From assembly GCF_009380165.1 (NCBI RefSeq), contig NZ_WHUF01000001.1:1116001-1180000 (forward strand): 64,000 nucleotides of DNA, in the 5' to 3' direction. Positions within the stretch are counted from its first letter, which is position 1. The number at the start of each line of letters is the position of its first letter. The notes under the pieces were generated by a model. That model was given only the letters and a program-made list of their open reading frames with translations, was not told the DNA's origin and ran no database searches. Shown here piece after piece: positions 35,968 through 45,380 of the stretch. The DNA is from Rugamonas rivuli. Lineage in GTDB: Bacteria; Pseudomonadota; Gammaproteobacteria; Burkholderiales; Burkholderiaceae_D. The translations under genes were made by a program, and so were the position numbers.

Positions 35968-36906
35968 ATGGCCTACCCTATCGAGCACAAACTGGTGATC
36001 GGCATCGCTTCCAGCGCGCTGTTTGACCTGACCGAATCGCACAAGATCTACCTGGAAGGCGGCGCCGAGGAGTACCGCAAGTACCAGGAGCAAAATATCG
36101 ACGTCATCCTGGGCAAGGGCGTGGCCTTCCCCTTCATCCGCCGCTTCCTCGGCATCAACAAGCATTACGCGCAATCGGCGCCGGTGGAAGTGGTGCTGAT
36201 GTCGCGCAATTCGCCGGAAACCGGGCTGCGGGTGATGAATTCCATCGCCCACTACGGGCTGGACATCTCGCGCGCCTGCTTCGTCACGGGCAAGTCGCCG
36301 TACAGCTACCTGCCGGCCTTCAATACCTCTTTGTTCCTGAGCGCCAACGAAGAGGATGTCCGCAACGCGCTGGAGGCCAATTATCCGGCCGGCCTGGTGC
36401 TGCCGTCGCGCACCGAGGACGATGACGACGAGGAATTGCGGGTCGCTTTCGACTTCGACGGCGTGATCGCCGACGACGAATCGGAGACCGTCTTCAAGCG
36501 CAACAACGACGTCGACGAGTTCCACGCGCACGAGCGCGAGCGGGTCGCCATCCCCCACCAGCCCGGCCCGCTGGCCGACCTGTTCCAGAAGCTGTCGCTG
36601 ATGCAGCGGCTGGAAGAGCGGGCCCAGCGCCGCGATCCCTCGTACAAGCGCATCCTGCGCATCGCCATCATCACCGCCCGCAGCGCGCCATCGCACGAGC
36701 GCGTCGTCACCACGCTCAAGAGCTGGGGCGTGTCCGCCAACGAGACGTTTTTCCTGGGCGGCATGGAAAAAGCGCGGGTGCTGGGCATCTTCAAGCCGCA
36801 CATTTTCTTTGACGACCAGCTCAGCCACCTGAAGTCGGCCGACGGCAACATACCGATGGTCCATGTGCCCTTCGGCATAGCGAACCGGCCGCCCAAGCCC
36901 GCCTGA
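35968..36906 (+). CDS. Cytosolic 5'-nucleotidase I-like protein
   Basis: A 312-residue protein of the 5'-nucleotidase family PF06189. It opens LVIGIASSALFDLTESHKIY and carries the HAD-type AFDFDGVIADDESE. It should dephosphorylate nucleoside monophosphates in the cytoplasm. Monocistronic. Confidence 0.87.
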   Translation: MAYPIEHKLVIGIASSALFDLTESHKIYLEGGAEEYRKYQEQNIDVILGKGVAFPFIRRFLGINKHYAQSAPVEVVLMSRNSPETGLRVMNSIAHYGLDISRACFVTGKSPYSYLPAFNTSLFLSANEEDVRNALEANYPAGLVLPSRTEDDDDEELRVAFDFDGVIADDESETVFKRNNDVDEFHAHERERVAIPHQPGPLADLFQKLSLMQRLEERAQRRDPSYKRILRIAIITARSAPSHERVVTTLKSWGVSANETFFLGGMEKARVLGIFKPHIFFDDQLSHLKSADGNIPMVHVPFGIANRPPKPA

Positions 36907-37017
36907 GCGGGGTTGCGCGGGGTTGAGCTGACCTCGGCGGGAGGACGGTGCTTCGTCTATAATGTCGGCAGCGGCATTGCCCCACCGGCGGTGCATTGAG
37001 GTCTCCTTAACCGTTGA

Positions 37018-40000
37018 ATGTGTGTTGTGTCCCTGGTCTTAAAAAACTCCCTACCAAAACCCGGCACCCGCTTCGCCCTGCCTGCGCTGCACGGCTCGTC
37101 GGACGCCTACGCACTGGCGCTCACCGCGCTCGAACTCAAATCCCAGGGCCAGATGCTGGCCGTGATCGTCGCCAACGCCAGCGACGGCCAGCGCCTGCTG
37201 GACGAGATCCCGTGGTTCGGCGGCGACCAGCTGCGCTGCCACCTGCTGCCGGACTGGGAAACCCTGCCCTACGACGCTTTCTCGCCGCACCAGGACCTGG
37301 TGTCCGAACGCCTGGCCACGCTGCACGAAATCACCAGCGGCCAGTGCGACGTGATGCTGGTGCCGGCCACCACGGCGCTGGTGCGCATGGCGCCGCCGTC
37401 GTTCCTGGCGGCCTACACCTTCTTCTTCAAAAAAGACGAGTCGCTCGATGAAGCGCGCCTGAAATCGCAGCTGACGCTGGCCGGCTACACCCACGTGGCG
37501 CAGGTGATGTCGCCCGGCGAGTACTCGGTGCGCGGCGGCCTGATCGACCTGTTCCCGATGGGTTCCGCCCTGCCCTACCGGCTCGACCTGTTCGGCGACA
37601 CCATCGAAACCATCCGCACCTTCGACGCCGACACCCAGCGCTCGCTGTACCCGGTCAACGAGGTGCGATTGCTGCCCGGCCGCGAGTTCCCGATGGACGA
37701 AGCTGCGCGCACCACCTTCCGCAACCGCTGGCGCGAACAGTTCGAAGGCGATCCTTCGCGCTCCGTGGTGTACAAGGACATCAAGAGCGGCATCGCCTCG
37801 GCCGGCATCGAGTACTACCTGCCGCTGTTCTTCGACGAAACGGCGACGCTGTTCGACTACCTGCCGCAAGGCGCGGCGCTGGCCCTGGTCGGCGACATCG
37901 ACGCCGCCATCAAACGCTTCTGGACCGACACCGGCTCGCGCTACCGCTTCCTGAAGGCCGACCGCGAGCGCCCCATCCTGGCGCCGGAAGCGCTGTTCCT
38001 GTCGGACGAACAGTTCTTCACGCTGGCCAAGCCTTACGGCCGGCTGGTGGTATCGAAGGACGCCGACAGCGGCGCCTCCGAGCTGTCGGCGCCGGTGCCC
38101 AACATCGCCGTCAACCGCCACAGCGAAGACCCGCTGACCAATCTGCGCGCCTACCTGCTGCAGGCGGGCCGCCGCGTGATGATCTGCGCCGAATCGAACG
38201 GCCGCCGCGAAACGCTGCAGCAGTACTTCAACGAATACGACCTGGCGCTGACGCCGGTGGAAGGCTACGAAGGCTTCGCCACCTCCGGCGAAAAGCTGAT
38301 GCTGGGCGTGGCGCCGCTGCACGCCGGCTTCGAGCTGTCGACGCCGGGCGAGCACCTGATTTTCATCACCGAGACCGAGCTGTATGCGGGCTCCGGCCGC
38401 CGCGTCGGCAAGAAGAAGCAGGAAGCCGTCACCCAGGTCGAATCGATGGTGCGCGACCTGTCGGAACTGAAGATCGGCGATCCGGTGGTGCACATCAACC
38501 ACGGCATCGGGCGCTACATGGGCCTGACCAGCATGGACCTGGGCGAAGGCGAGACCGAGTTCCTGCACCTGGAGTACGCCAAGGACACCAAGCTGTACGT
38601 GCCGGTATCGCAGCTGCACGTGATCTCGCGCTACTCCGGCGCCTCGCCGGAAGACGCGCCGCTGCACGCGCTGGGTTCCGGCGCGTGGGAGAAAGCCAAG
38701 CGCAAGGCCGCCGAACAGGTGCGCGACACCGCCGCCGAGCTGCTCAACCTGTACGCCCGCCGCGCGCTGCGCCAGGGCCACTCGTTCGAATACTCGGCGC
38801 ACGACTACGAACGCTTCGCCGACAGCTTCGGCTTCGACGAAACGCCGGACCAGCAGGAAGCGATCAACAACGTCATCAAGGATATGACCTCAGGCAAGCC
38901 GATGGACCGGCTGGTGTGCGGCGACGTCGGCTTCGGCAAGACCGAAGTGGCGTTGCGCGCGGCCTTCATCGCCGTCATGGGCGGCAAGCAGGTGGCGATC
39001 CTGGCGCCAACCACGCTGCTGGCCGAGCAGCATGCGCAAACCTTCGCCGACCGCTTCGCCGACTGGCCGGTGCGCATCGCCGAAATGTCGCGCTTCCGCA
39101 CCGGCAAGGAGATCACGCAGGCGATCAAGGGCATGGCCGACGGCACGCTGGACATCGTCATCGGCACCCACAAGCTGCTGTCGGACGACGTCAAGTTCAC
39201 CCGCCTCGGCTTGGTCATCATCGACGAGGAGCACCGTTTCGGCGTGCGCCAGAAGGAAGCCCTGAAATCGCTGCGCGCCGAAGTCGACGTGCTGACGCTG
39301 ACCGCCACGCCTATCCCGCGCACGCTGGGCATGGCGCTGGAAGGCCTGCGCGACTTCTCGGTGATCGCCACCGCGCCGCAAAAGCGCCTGGCGATCAAGA
39401 CCTTCGTGCGCAGCGAGGGCGAATCCATCATCCGCGAAGCCTGTTTGCGCGAATTGAAGCGCGGCGGCCAGGTCTACTTCCTGCACAACGAGGTCGAGAC
39501 CATCCAGAACCGCATGGCGATGCTGACCGAGCTGCTGCCGGAAGCGCGCATCGCCGTGGCCCACGGCCAGATGCACGAGCGCGACCTGGAAAAAGTGATG
39601 CGCGACTTCGTGGCGCAGCGCTACAACATCCTGCTGTGCACCACGATTATCGAAACCGGCATCGACGTGCCGACCGCGAACACCATCATCATGCACCGCG
39701 CCGACAAGTTCGGCCTGGCGCAGTTGCACCAGCTGCGCGGGCGCGTCGGCCGTTCGCACCACCAGGCCTATGCCTACCTGCTGGTGACGGACGTGCAGGG
39801 ATTGACCAAGCAGGCGCAGCGCCGCCTGGACGCGATCCAGCAGATGGAAGAACTGGGCAGCGGCTTCTATCTCGCCATGCACGACCTGGAAATCCGCGGC
39901 GCCGGCGAAGTCCTCGGCGACAACCAGTCGGGCGAGATGACCGAGATCGGCTTCCAGCTGTATTCGGACATGCTGAACGAAGCGGTGCGTTCGCTCAAGG

Positions 40001-40470
40001 CCGGCAAGGAGCCAGACCTGGCGGCGCCGCTGGCCACCACCACCGAGATCAACCTGCACGTGCCGGCGCTGCTGCCGGCCGATTTCTGCGGCGATGTGCA
40101 CGAACGGCTATCTATTTACAAGCGCATGGCCAACTGCAACGTCCAGGACAAGATCGACGACATGCAGGAAGAAATGATCGACCGTTTCGGCAAATTGCCG
40201 GACGCCGTCAAGGCCCTGATCGAGACGCACCGCCTGCGCATCGCCGCCAAGACCGTAGGCATCATCAAGATCGACGCCCATGGCGAGGCGGCCACGCTGC
40301 AGTTCATGGCCAAGCCGCCGATCGACCCGATGCGCATCATCGACCTGATACAGAAGAACCGCCAGATCAAGCTCAATGGCCAGGACAAACTGAAGATCAC
40401 CGCCGCCATGCCGGACCTGGCGGCGCGTGTCGCCCAGATCAAAGGTGCGATCAAACAGTTGACCGCGTAA
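37018..40470 (+). CDS. mfd: Transcription-repair coupling factor Mfd
   Basis: A 1150-residue ATPase of full length. In order: UvrB-like N-terminal module, RNA polymerase-interacting CarD-like domain (VHINHGIGRYMGLTSMDLGE, about residue 490), RecG-like motor with Walker A GDVGFGKT and DEEH box VIIDEEHRFGVRQ, helicase C domain and C-terminal TRCF domain. It removes stalled RNA polymerase from lesions and recruits UvrA. The ATG used is the first in frame; a TATAAT at 36958-36963 is a possible -10. Confidence 0.96.
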   Translation: MCVVSLVLKNSLPKPGTRFALPALHGSSDAYALALTALELKSQGQMLAVIVANASDGQRLLDEIPWFGGDQLRCHLLPDWETLPYDAFSPHQDLVSERLATLHEITSGQCDVMLVPATTALVRMAPPSFLAAYTFFFKKDESLDEARLKSQLTLAGYTHVAQVMSPGEYSVRGGLIDLFPMGSALPYRLDLFGDTIETIRTFDADTQRSLYPVNEVRLLPGREFPMDEAARTTFRNRWREQFEGDPSRSVVYKDIKSGIASAGIEYYLPLFFDETATLFDYLPQGAALALVGDIDAAIKRFWTDTGSRYRFLKADRERPILAPEALFLSDEQFFTLAKPYGRLVVSKDADSGASELSAPVPNIAVNRHSEDPLTNLRAYLLQAGRRVMICAESNGRRETLQQYFNEYDLALTPVEGYEGFATSGEKLMLGVAPLHAGFELSTPGEHLIFITETELYAGSGRRVGKKKQEAVTQVESMVRDLSELKIGDPVVHINHGIGRYMGLTSMDLGEGETEFLHLEYAKDTKLYVPVSQLHVISRYSGASPEDAPLHALGSGAWEKAKRKAAEQVRDTAAELLNLYARRALRQGHSFEYSAHDYERFADSFGFDETPDQQEAINNVIKDMTSGKPMDRLVCGDVGFGKTEVALRAAFIAVMGGKQVAILAPTTLLAEQHAQTFADRFADWPVRIAEMSRFRTGKEITQAIKGMADGTLDIVIGTHKLLSDDVKFTRLGLVIIDEEHRFGVRQKEALKSLRAEVDVLTLTATPIPRTLGMALEGLRDFSVIATAPQKRLAIKTFVRSEGESIIREACLRELKRGGQVYFLHNEVETIQNRMAMLTELLPEARIAVAHGQMHERDLEKVMRDFVAQRYNILLCTTIIETGIDVPTANTIIMHRADKFGLAQLHQLRGRVGRSHHQAYAYLLVTDVQGLTKQAQRRLDAIQQMEELGSGFYLAMHDLEIRGAGEVLGDNQSGEMTEIGFQLYSDMLNEAVRSLKAGKEPDLAAPLATTTEINLHVPALLPADFCGDVHERLSIYKRMANCNVQDKIDDMQEEMIDRFGKLPDAVKALIETHRLRIAAKTVGIIKIDAHGEAATLQFMAKPPIDPMRIIDLIQKNRQIKLNGQDKLKITAAMPDLAARVAQIKGAIKQLTA

Positions 40471-40520
40471 GCCTTAACACGTAACTTGGGCGCTTAGCCC
40501 AAAAAACGCTATATGCCTGA

Positions 40521-41390
40521 ATGAAGATGAAGAACGCAAAAAACACCATGAATCTTGTGCTGCAAGGGTTGGACGATTGCAAGGCCCGCCTGGAGCGCAT
40601 CGCGGCGCTGACGGCGCCGAAAAACATCACCTGGCTGAACGACCGCGCGCTGCGCTGCGAAGGCATCACCTTCTCGCCCGCGCTGCGCCAGACCATCGAA
40701 GTGGCGGCCCAGGCGGCGCAGCTGGACGCCACCTACTCGATCGGCATGCACAAGATGAGCGAGTTCAAGCTGGTCGCCATGGACATGGATTCGACGCTGA
40801 TCACCATCGAGTGCATCGACGAAATCGCCGACATGCAGGGTCTCAAGCCTCAAGTGTCGGAGATCACCGAGGCGGCGATGCGCGGCGAGCTCGATTTCTC
40901 CGAAAGCCTGAAGCGCCGCGTGGCGCTGCTGGAAGGCCTGGAAGCGTCGGCGCTGGAGCGCGTGTACGAAGAGCGCCTGCAGTTGTCGCCGGGCGCCGAG
41001 GCCATGCTCAAGGCGGTGCAGCAGGCCGGCCTGAAGACGCTGCTGGTGTCGGGCGGCTTCACCTACTTCACCTCGCGGCTGAAAGAGCGCCTGGGCCTGG
41101 ACTACACCCACGCCAACGAACTGGAAATCGTCGACGGCCGGCTGACCGGCCGCGTGGTCGGCGGCATCGTCGATGCGGAAGAGAAGAAGCGCACGGTGGA
41201 GCGCGTGTGCGCGGAGCTGGAGATCGAGCCGTCGCAGGCGATTGTCATGGGCGACGGCGCCAACGACCTGAAGATGATGAGCATTTCCGGCATGTCGGTG
41301 GCCTTCCGCGCCAAGCCAGTGGTGCGCGAGCAGGCCAACGTCGCGCTCAACTTCGTCGGCCTGGACGGCATCCTCCCGCTGCTGACCTGA
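40521..41390 (+). CDS. serB: Phosphoserine phosphatase
   Basis: A 289-residue HAD enzyme. Motif I VAMDMDSTLITIECIDEIAD, motif II LLVSGGFTYFTSRL and motif IV VMGDGANDLKMM are those of SerB. It performs the last step of serine synthesis. It has a short N-terminal region instead of a full ACT domain. A nearby ATG 27 bases inside (MNLVLQGLDD) is an alternative start. It follows mfd by 50 bases. Confidence 0.95.
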   Translation: MKMKNAKNTMNLVLQGLDDCKARLERIAALTAPKNITWLNDRALRCEGITFSPALRQTIEVAAQAAQLDATYSIGMHKMSEFKLVAMDMDSTLITIECIDEIADMQGLKPQVSEITEAAMRGELDFSESLKRRVALLEGLEASALERVYEERLQLSPGAEAMLKAVQQAGLKTLLVSGGFTYFTSRLKERLGLDYTHANELEIVDGRLTGRVVGGIVDAEEKKRTVERVCAELEIEPSQAIVMGDGANDLKMMSISGMSVAFRAKPVVREQANVALNFVGLDGILPLLT

Positions 41391-41400
41391 GCCGCCGGTC

Positions 41401-41730
41401 TCACTCCTGACGGCGCGCGACCTGCTCGGCCCCGAGCAGGCGCACGCCGGCCACGCTGCCGTTGTCGCGCTGGTCGAACTCCACCCGCAGGCCGCCCCAG
41501 CGCGTGATGAACACACCCTTCCCTGCGGCCTCCAGCTCAACTGCCGGACCGCCGTTCATCTGCGCATACAGTTTCTTGCGGCGCTCGGTCACGGTCAGCG
41601 TGCGGCCGTCTGCCAGGTCGTACTGTCCCTTGAAGTCTTGCAGCTCAATAGTTTGTGCCGGTTTCTCGGCCGCGCCGGCGGCGCATGGAACGCAGCAGCA
41701 CAATGCCAAAGCCCAGATTAAAGTACGCAT
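41401..41730 (-). CDS. Small secreted protein of unknown function
   Basis: A 109-residue protein with a signal peptide (LIWALALCCCVPCAAGAAE) and a compact beta-rich body (IELQDFKGQYDLADGRTL, RWGGLRVEFDQRDNG). The ATG at 41730 is chosen because the signal peptide starts there. No family recognised. Convergent with serB. Confidence 0.7.
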   Translation of the reverse strand: MRTLIWALALCCCVPCAAGAAEKPAQTIELQDFKGQYDLADGRTLTVTERRKKLYAQMNGGPAVELEAAGKGVFITRWGGLRVEFDQRDNGSVAGVRLLGAEQVARRQE

Positions 41731-41886
41731 GATATTTTCCCGTTCAGGTAGTATCGCCATCGCTCTCAATGTGGATGGCAATGACTCACTGTAGGCAAAA
41801 TAACCATGACCCGCGCGCGGCATCCGACCAAGCCCCAGTTTGTGGCGACGAATGGTCGTTATCAGGGGTTAAACGGGACGCCCGGT

Positions 41887-42123
41887 TTAGGCGATCAGCA
41901 CGCCGCTGCGCGCCACCGAGTAGATGACCTTGCCGACGCGTTCATAGTCGATGCTGCTCTCTACCTGCAAGTCTATCCGCTCGATTTTCTGCTCGAATAG
42001 CAGCTTGACCAGTTCCTCGGCGGTGCTTACGTTGGTGCCTAGCACCTGGATCTGGTCCTTGCCGACGACAACCAATGTTGGCGGCGCAGGCGATGCAGTC
42101 CAGGCGGGAGGTAGTTTATTCAT
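41887..42123 (-). CDS. Small soluble ExbD/TolR C-terminal-like protein
   Basis: A 78-residue protein lacking the N-terminal membrane helix of ExbD but resembling its periplasmic domain: VVVGKDQIQVLGTNVS, LVKLLFEQKIERIDLQVESS, DYERVGKVIYSVARSGV. The last part fits the ExbD pattern of a Tyr followed by a helix ending in Gly-Val. There is no signal peptide, so it would be cytoplasmic. A GTG at 42138 is an alternative start. Divergent from the aspartic protease gene. Similarity is suggestive only. Confidence 0.6.
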   Translation of the reverse strand: MNKLPPAWTASPAPPTLVVVGKDQIQVLGTNVSTAEELVKLLFEQKIERIDLQVESSIDYERVGKVIYSVARSGVLIA

Positions 42124-42202
42124 GGCGATATCAAACACAAAATTTGACTAAAATGATAACATCAAAGCCCATTTGTCATTGCCTTTATCGCCGCCTTTAT
42201 TC

Positions 42203-43132
42203 ATGATCCGCCACCTCCTGCTCTGCGCGCCGCTGCTGGCCGCCGGCGCCAGCCACGCCGCCGAATGCCGCTACACCGAACTCGCCACGCTGACTATCGG
42301 CGCCGACGACCAATGGGGCCAGCCCTACATCGATGCGCAGATCAACGGCAAGCCGGTACGCATGCTGATCGACACCGGCGCCTATAAAACAGTGCTGGCG
42401 CACGCGGAAATCGAACGCCAGCAACTGCGGCTTACACCCACGCAGGACAAGGCCTACGGCGTGGGCGGACAGGCGCAGATGTACGCCGCGCGTCCCGACG
42501 AAGTGATCATCGGACCTGCGCGGGTGCGCCAGGCCTTGTTCCCCGTGATCGAAGGCTTCGACCATCCCGGCTACGGCGGCATCGTCGGCGCGGACTATCT
42601 GCTGCAGGCCGATCTCGAAATCGCGCTGGCGGACAAGCAGCTGAAGTTCTTCCGTGCCGAAGGCTGCGAGGACAAGTCCCTGGCCTATTGGGATGTCAAC
42701 GCGCTGGACGTGCCGCTGAGGATTCCGGCCCAAGACAGCCGCGCCACGGTCCCGGTGGAGCTCAACGGCAGCAAGCTGACGGCGCTGATCGACACCGGGG
42801 CCACCGTCTCCACCATCACCCAACACGCCGCGGAGCGCCTGGGCTTCGCCGTCGACGGCGCCGGCGTCCGCTCAGGCAGGCGGCTGGTGGGCGTCAACGG
42901 CAAATCCCGGCGTGCGTGGATCGCCACCTTCGACAGCTTCGCGATCGGCGAAGAGAAGATCGACCATCCGCGCCTCACCGTGATGGAAGACGGGGAAGAA
43001 CTCGATACCCGAAGCCACCAGATGATACTGGGCCGCGACTTCCTGCGCGCCCACCATGTGCTGCTGTCGAAGCAGCAGCACCGCTTCTACTATTCCTACC
43101 TCGGCGGACCGGTGTTCTCCGCCTCACACTGA
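42203..43132 (+). CDS. Secreted retropepsin-like aspartic protease with two DTG domains
   Basis: A 309-residue protein. Signal peptide IRHLLLCAPLLAAGASHAAE, then two retropepsin-like halves, each with a catalytic motif: RMLIDTGAYKTVLA (about 55-68) and ALIDTGATVSTIT (about 195-207). One chain could form the active site that retroviral proteases build from two subunits. Likely periplasmic. The ATG at 42203 marks the signal peptide. The next gene starts 11 bases later. Substrate unknown. Confidence 0.82.
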   Translation: MIRHLLLCAPLLAAGASHAAECRYTELATLTIGADDQWGQPYIDAQINGKPVRMLIDTGAYKTVLAHAEIERQQLRLTPTQDKAYGVGGQAQMYAARPDEVIIGPARVRQALFPVIEGFDHPGYGGIVGADYLLQADLEIALADKQLKFFRAEGCEDKSLAYWDVNALDVPLRIPAQDSRATVPVELNGSKLTALIDTGATVSTITQHAAERLGFAVDGAGVRSGRRLVGVNGKSRRAWIATFDSFAIGEEKIDHPRLTVMEDGEELDTRSHQMILGRDFLRAHHVLLSKQQHRFYYSYLGGPVFSASH

Positions 43133-43143
43133 CCGGAGACGCG

Positions 43144-43434
43144 ATGAACGACTACATCATCCTCATGCTCGACGATGCACCCGACAGCAGCGACGGCGAC
43201 TGGGACGGCTACATCGCCGGCCTGCGCCAGACCGGCCAGTTCGACGGCGGCAGTTCCATCGGCAGCGGCCAGCGCCTGAAGAAAGGCCAGCCGGAGCAGG
43301 CGGCCGGCTTGAACGTCACAGGATTCATCCGCGTGCGCGCCGCCAGCATAGCCGACGCCAAGCTCCTGCTGGCCGGGAATCCCGACTACGAAGCCGGCGG
43401 CAGCGTGGAAATCCGCGAACTGCCGCCCGGCTGA
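43144..43434 (+). CDS. YciI-like (DGPF/YCII-fold) protein
   Basis: A 96-residue protein beginning MNDYIILMLDDAPDS, with LKKGQPEQAAGLNVTGFIRV and ADAKLLLAGNPDYEAGGSVEIRE, the ferredoxin-like pattern of YciI/DGPF proteins often linked with sigma-70-like genes. Function unknown. It follows the protease gene closely. Confidence 0.78.
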   Translation: MNDYIILMLDDAPDSSDGDWDGYIAGLRQTGQFDGGSSIGSGQRLKKGQPEQAAGLNVTGFIRVRAASIADAKLLLAGNPDYEAGGSVEIRELPPG

Positions 43435-43447
43435 GCGGACTGCGACA

Positions 43448-43906
43448 TCACTGGGGTTTGGGCGGGCGGATGCCGGTGTACTGCGCCGACGCCAGCTTCC
43501 ACTTGCCGCCCTCGTTCACCGCGACATAGCCGACACGCAGAGCGAAGCTGCGCTTCTCGGCATTGGGCACGGCCACCGTGCCGGACAGCTTGACCAGGAT
43601 GGTGCCGGTGTTGCCGTGCATCTGGATGGACGGTTCGGACACTTCCATCGTCGGCGCTTCGCGCTTGTTGGCCGGCAGGTAGAAGCCCAGCACCTTCTCG
43701 CGCGGATCGACCTCGCCCAGCGGCGACACTTCGTAAAAATCGCGCGTGACGATGGCGTCGATCTTCGACGGCTCGAAATCGCGCTGGGCCTCGGTATAGG
43801 CCTGCACCAGCTTGAGCAGCTGCTGCGGCACGGCTTCCTGCGCATGCACCTGCGCCGCGGCCAAGGCCAGGACGGTCGCCGCCAGCAAAACGGATTTGAA
43901 TTTCAT
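43448..43906 (-). CDS. Secreted NTF2-like (DUF4440/SnoaL-type) protein
   Basis: A 152-residue protein with signal peptide (FKSVLLAATVLALAAAQVHA) and an NTF2-like fold (LVQAYTEAQRDFEPSKIDAI, YVAVNEGGKWKLASAQYTGI). AAGGAG precedes the ATG, which lies 9 bases after the serine hydrolase stop, so the two form an operon. Possibly a ligand-binding or helper protein for the hydrolase. Confidence 0.8.
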   Translation of the reverse strand: MKFKSVLLAATVLALAAAQVHAQEAVPQQLLKLVQAYTEAQRDFEPSKIDAIVTRDFYEVSPLGEVDPREKVLGFYLPANKREAPTMEVSEPSIQMHGNTGTILVKLSGTVAVPNAEKRSFALRVGYVAVNEGGKWKLASAQYTGIRPPKPQ

Positions 43907-43915
43907 GCGGACTCC

Positions 43916-45319
43916 TTATTGAGCTTCCGGCGCGGAAGCGCCAGCATTATCGAGGGCCGGCGCCGCTTCGGCCACGCGCGGCAGGCGCATATTGCGGCCG
44001 CCCTGCTGCAGCGTCACCGCTTCCACCTGCCCGGCCGCGTCGCGGTTCAATTCGAGCTGCGCATCGACCTTGCGCAGGAAGAGCAGGTTCGCCGACTCCG
44101 CATAGATGGGCAGCACGCCCTGCCCTTGCAGCTGCGACGTCATGCCGCTGCCGTTCGTGCGCAGCCACAGGCGGCGGCCGTCCGGCATCGTATAGGTGCC
44201 GGCGATGGCGGCCATCTGCGCAGCCGACAGCGCGATATCCTTGCGCTCAGACGGCAGCATATATTTGGCGTTGCGCGCAGCCGCCGTCAGGCCTGCGGTC
44301 AGCGACTCCAGCTGGCTGCCTTCGACGTTACTGAGCACGATCACGCTGATCTTGTCGTCCATGCGGTAGCGCACCTCGGTGGCGAAGCCTTCGATGCCGC
44401 CGCCGTGGCCGACCTCCTTGCCGCCGTCCTTCTGCTGGATGCCCAGCCCGAAGCCGTAGCCGGAGTGATAGGGCGTGGTCATCGCCTCCAGCGACGCCGG
44501 CGACAGCAGCCTGCCTTCATACAGGCCGCGCTGCCAGCGCAGCAGATCGCCGGTGGTGGAGTACAGCGCGCCGGCGGCGTGCGGGATGCTCATGTTGATA
44601 AAGCCTGCATTGCTCACGCCTTTTTTGCTGCGCGCATAACCGGCGGCGCGGTTCGGCAGCACAGCGGCGTTCCAGTCGTAGCCGCTGTCCTTCATGCCAA
44701 GCGGCTCGAAGATATTCTTGCGCACGAAGACGTCGTAACCCTGGCCGCTGACCTTCTCGATCAAGGCTCCCAGCAGCACGTAGCCGGTATTGCTGTAGTT
44801 GAAGCGCGAGCCGGATTCGAACTCCAGCGGCAGGTCGCGCACCAGCGCCACGACTTCCTCAGGCTTCCTGGCGAACGGCTCGATCGACTGGTATTCCTTG
44901 GTCGACGTGAAGTTGGCGATGCCGGAGGTGTGGTTCAACAGCTGGAATATCGTCACCTTGCTCCACGCCGCGGGCAGGCCGCCCAGGTACTTGCTGACCG
45001 GTTCGGAGACCTTGAGCTGGCCGCGCTCCTGCAACAGCAGCACGCTGGCGGCGGTGAACTGCTTGGTGACGGAGCCGAGGCGGTACTTGGTGCTCGGCGC
45101 GTTGGGGATGTTCCATTCCAGGTTGGCCGAGCCGTAGCCCTTGTCCAGCAAGACCTGGTCGCCTTTGGCCACCAGTACGGCGCCGGAAAAATGGTCGTTG
45201 GCGGCGGCCGAATCGACCAGCGCCTCGATGCGTTTCAGATCCTGCGCCTGCCCTGCTCCGCCGGCCAGCATGGCCGTGGCCAAGCCTGCAGACAGCATCC
45301 ACTTGCGATATTGCGACAT
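43916..45319 (-). CDS. Secreted serine hydrolase, beta-lactamase class C/PBP-like
   Basis: A 467-residue protein. Signal peptide (WMLSAGLATAMLAGGAGQAQ), the catalytic SxxK in LGSVTKQFTAA, the YxN motif in NYSNTGYVLLG and a HGGGIEGF motif in the KTG position. A C-terminal lipocalin-like extension follows from about residue 350. Such proteins act as D-aminopeptidases, esterases or carboxypeptidases; resistance to beta-lactams cannot be assumed. AGGAG precedes the ATG. Confidence 0.88.
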   Translation of the reverse strand: MSQYRKWMLSAGLATAMLAGGAGQAQDLKRIEALVDSAAANDHFSGAVLVAKGDQVLLDKGYGSANLEWNIPNAPSTKYRLGSVTKQFTAASVLLLQERGQLKVSEPVSKYLGGLPAAWSKVTIFQLLNHTSGIANFTSTKEYQSIEPFARKPEEVVALVRDLPLEFESGSRFNYSNTGYVLLGALIEKVSGQGYDVFVRKNIFEPLGMKDSGYDWNAAVLPNRAAGYARSKKGVSNAGFINMSIPHAAGALYSTTGDLLRWQRGLYEGRLLSPASLEAMTTPYHSGYGFGLGIQQKDGGKEVGHGGGIEGFATEVRYRMDDKISVIVLSNVEGSQLESLTAGLTAAARNAKYMLPSERKDIALSAAQMAAIAGTYTMPDGRRLWLRTNGSGMTSQLQGQGVLPIYAESANLLFLRKVDAQLELNRDAAGQVEAVTLQQGGRNMRLPRVAEAAPALDNAGASAPEAQ

Positions 45320-45380
45320 GGTTGTCTCCTGATGCGGATCGCTCCCGAATGGCGATCAACCGGCGTATGCTGCCACCATC

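Noticed and set aside
37051..38802. Minus-strand open frame of 583 codons
   Set aside because: Antisense of mfd; low-complexity residue content and no motifs.
38685..40484. Plus-strand open frame of 599 codons in another frame of mfd
   Set aside because: Arg/Pro/Ala-rich frame-shadow of mfd.
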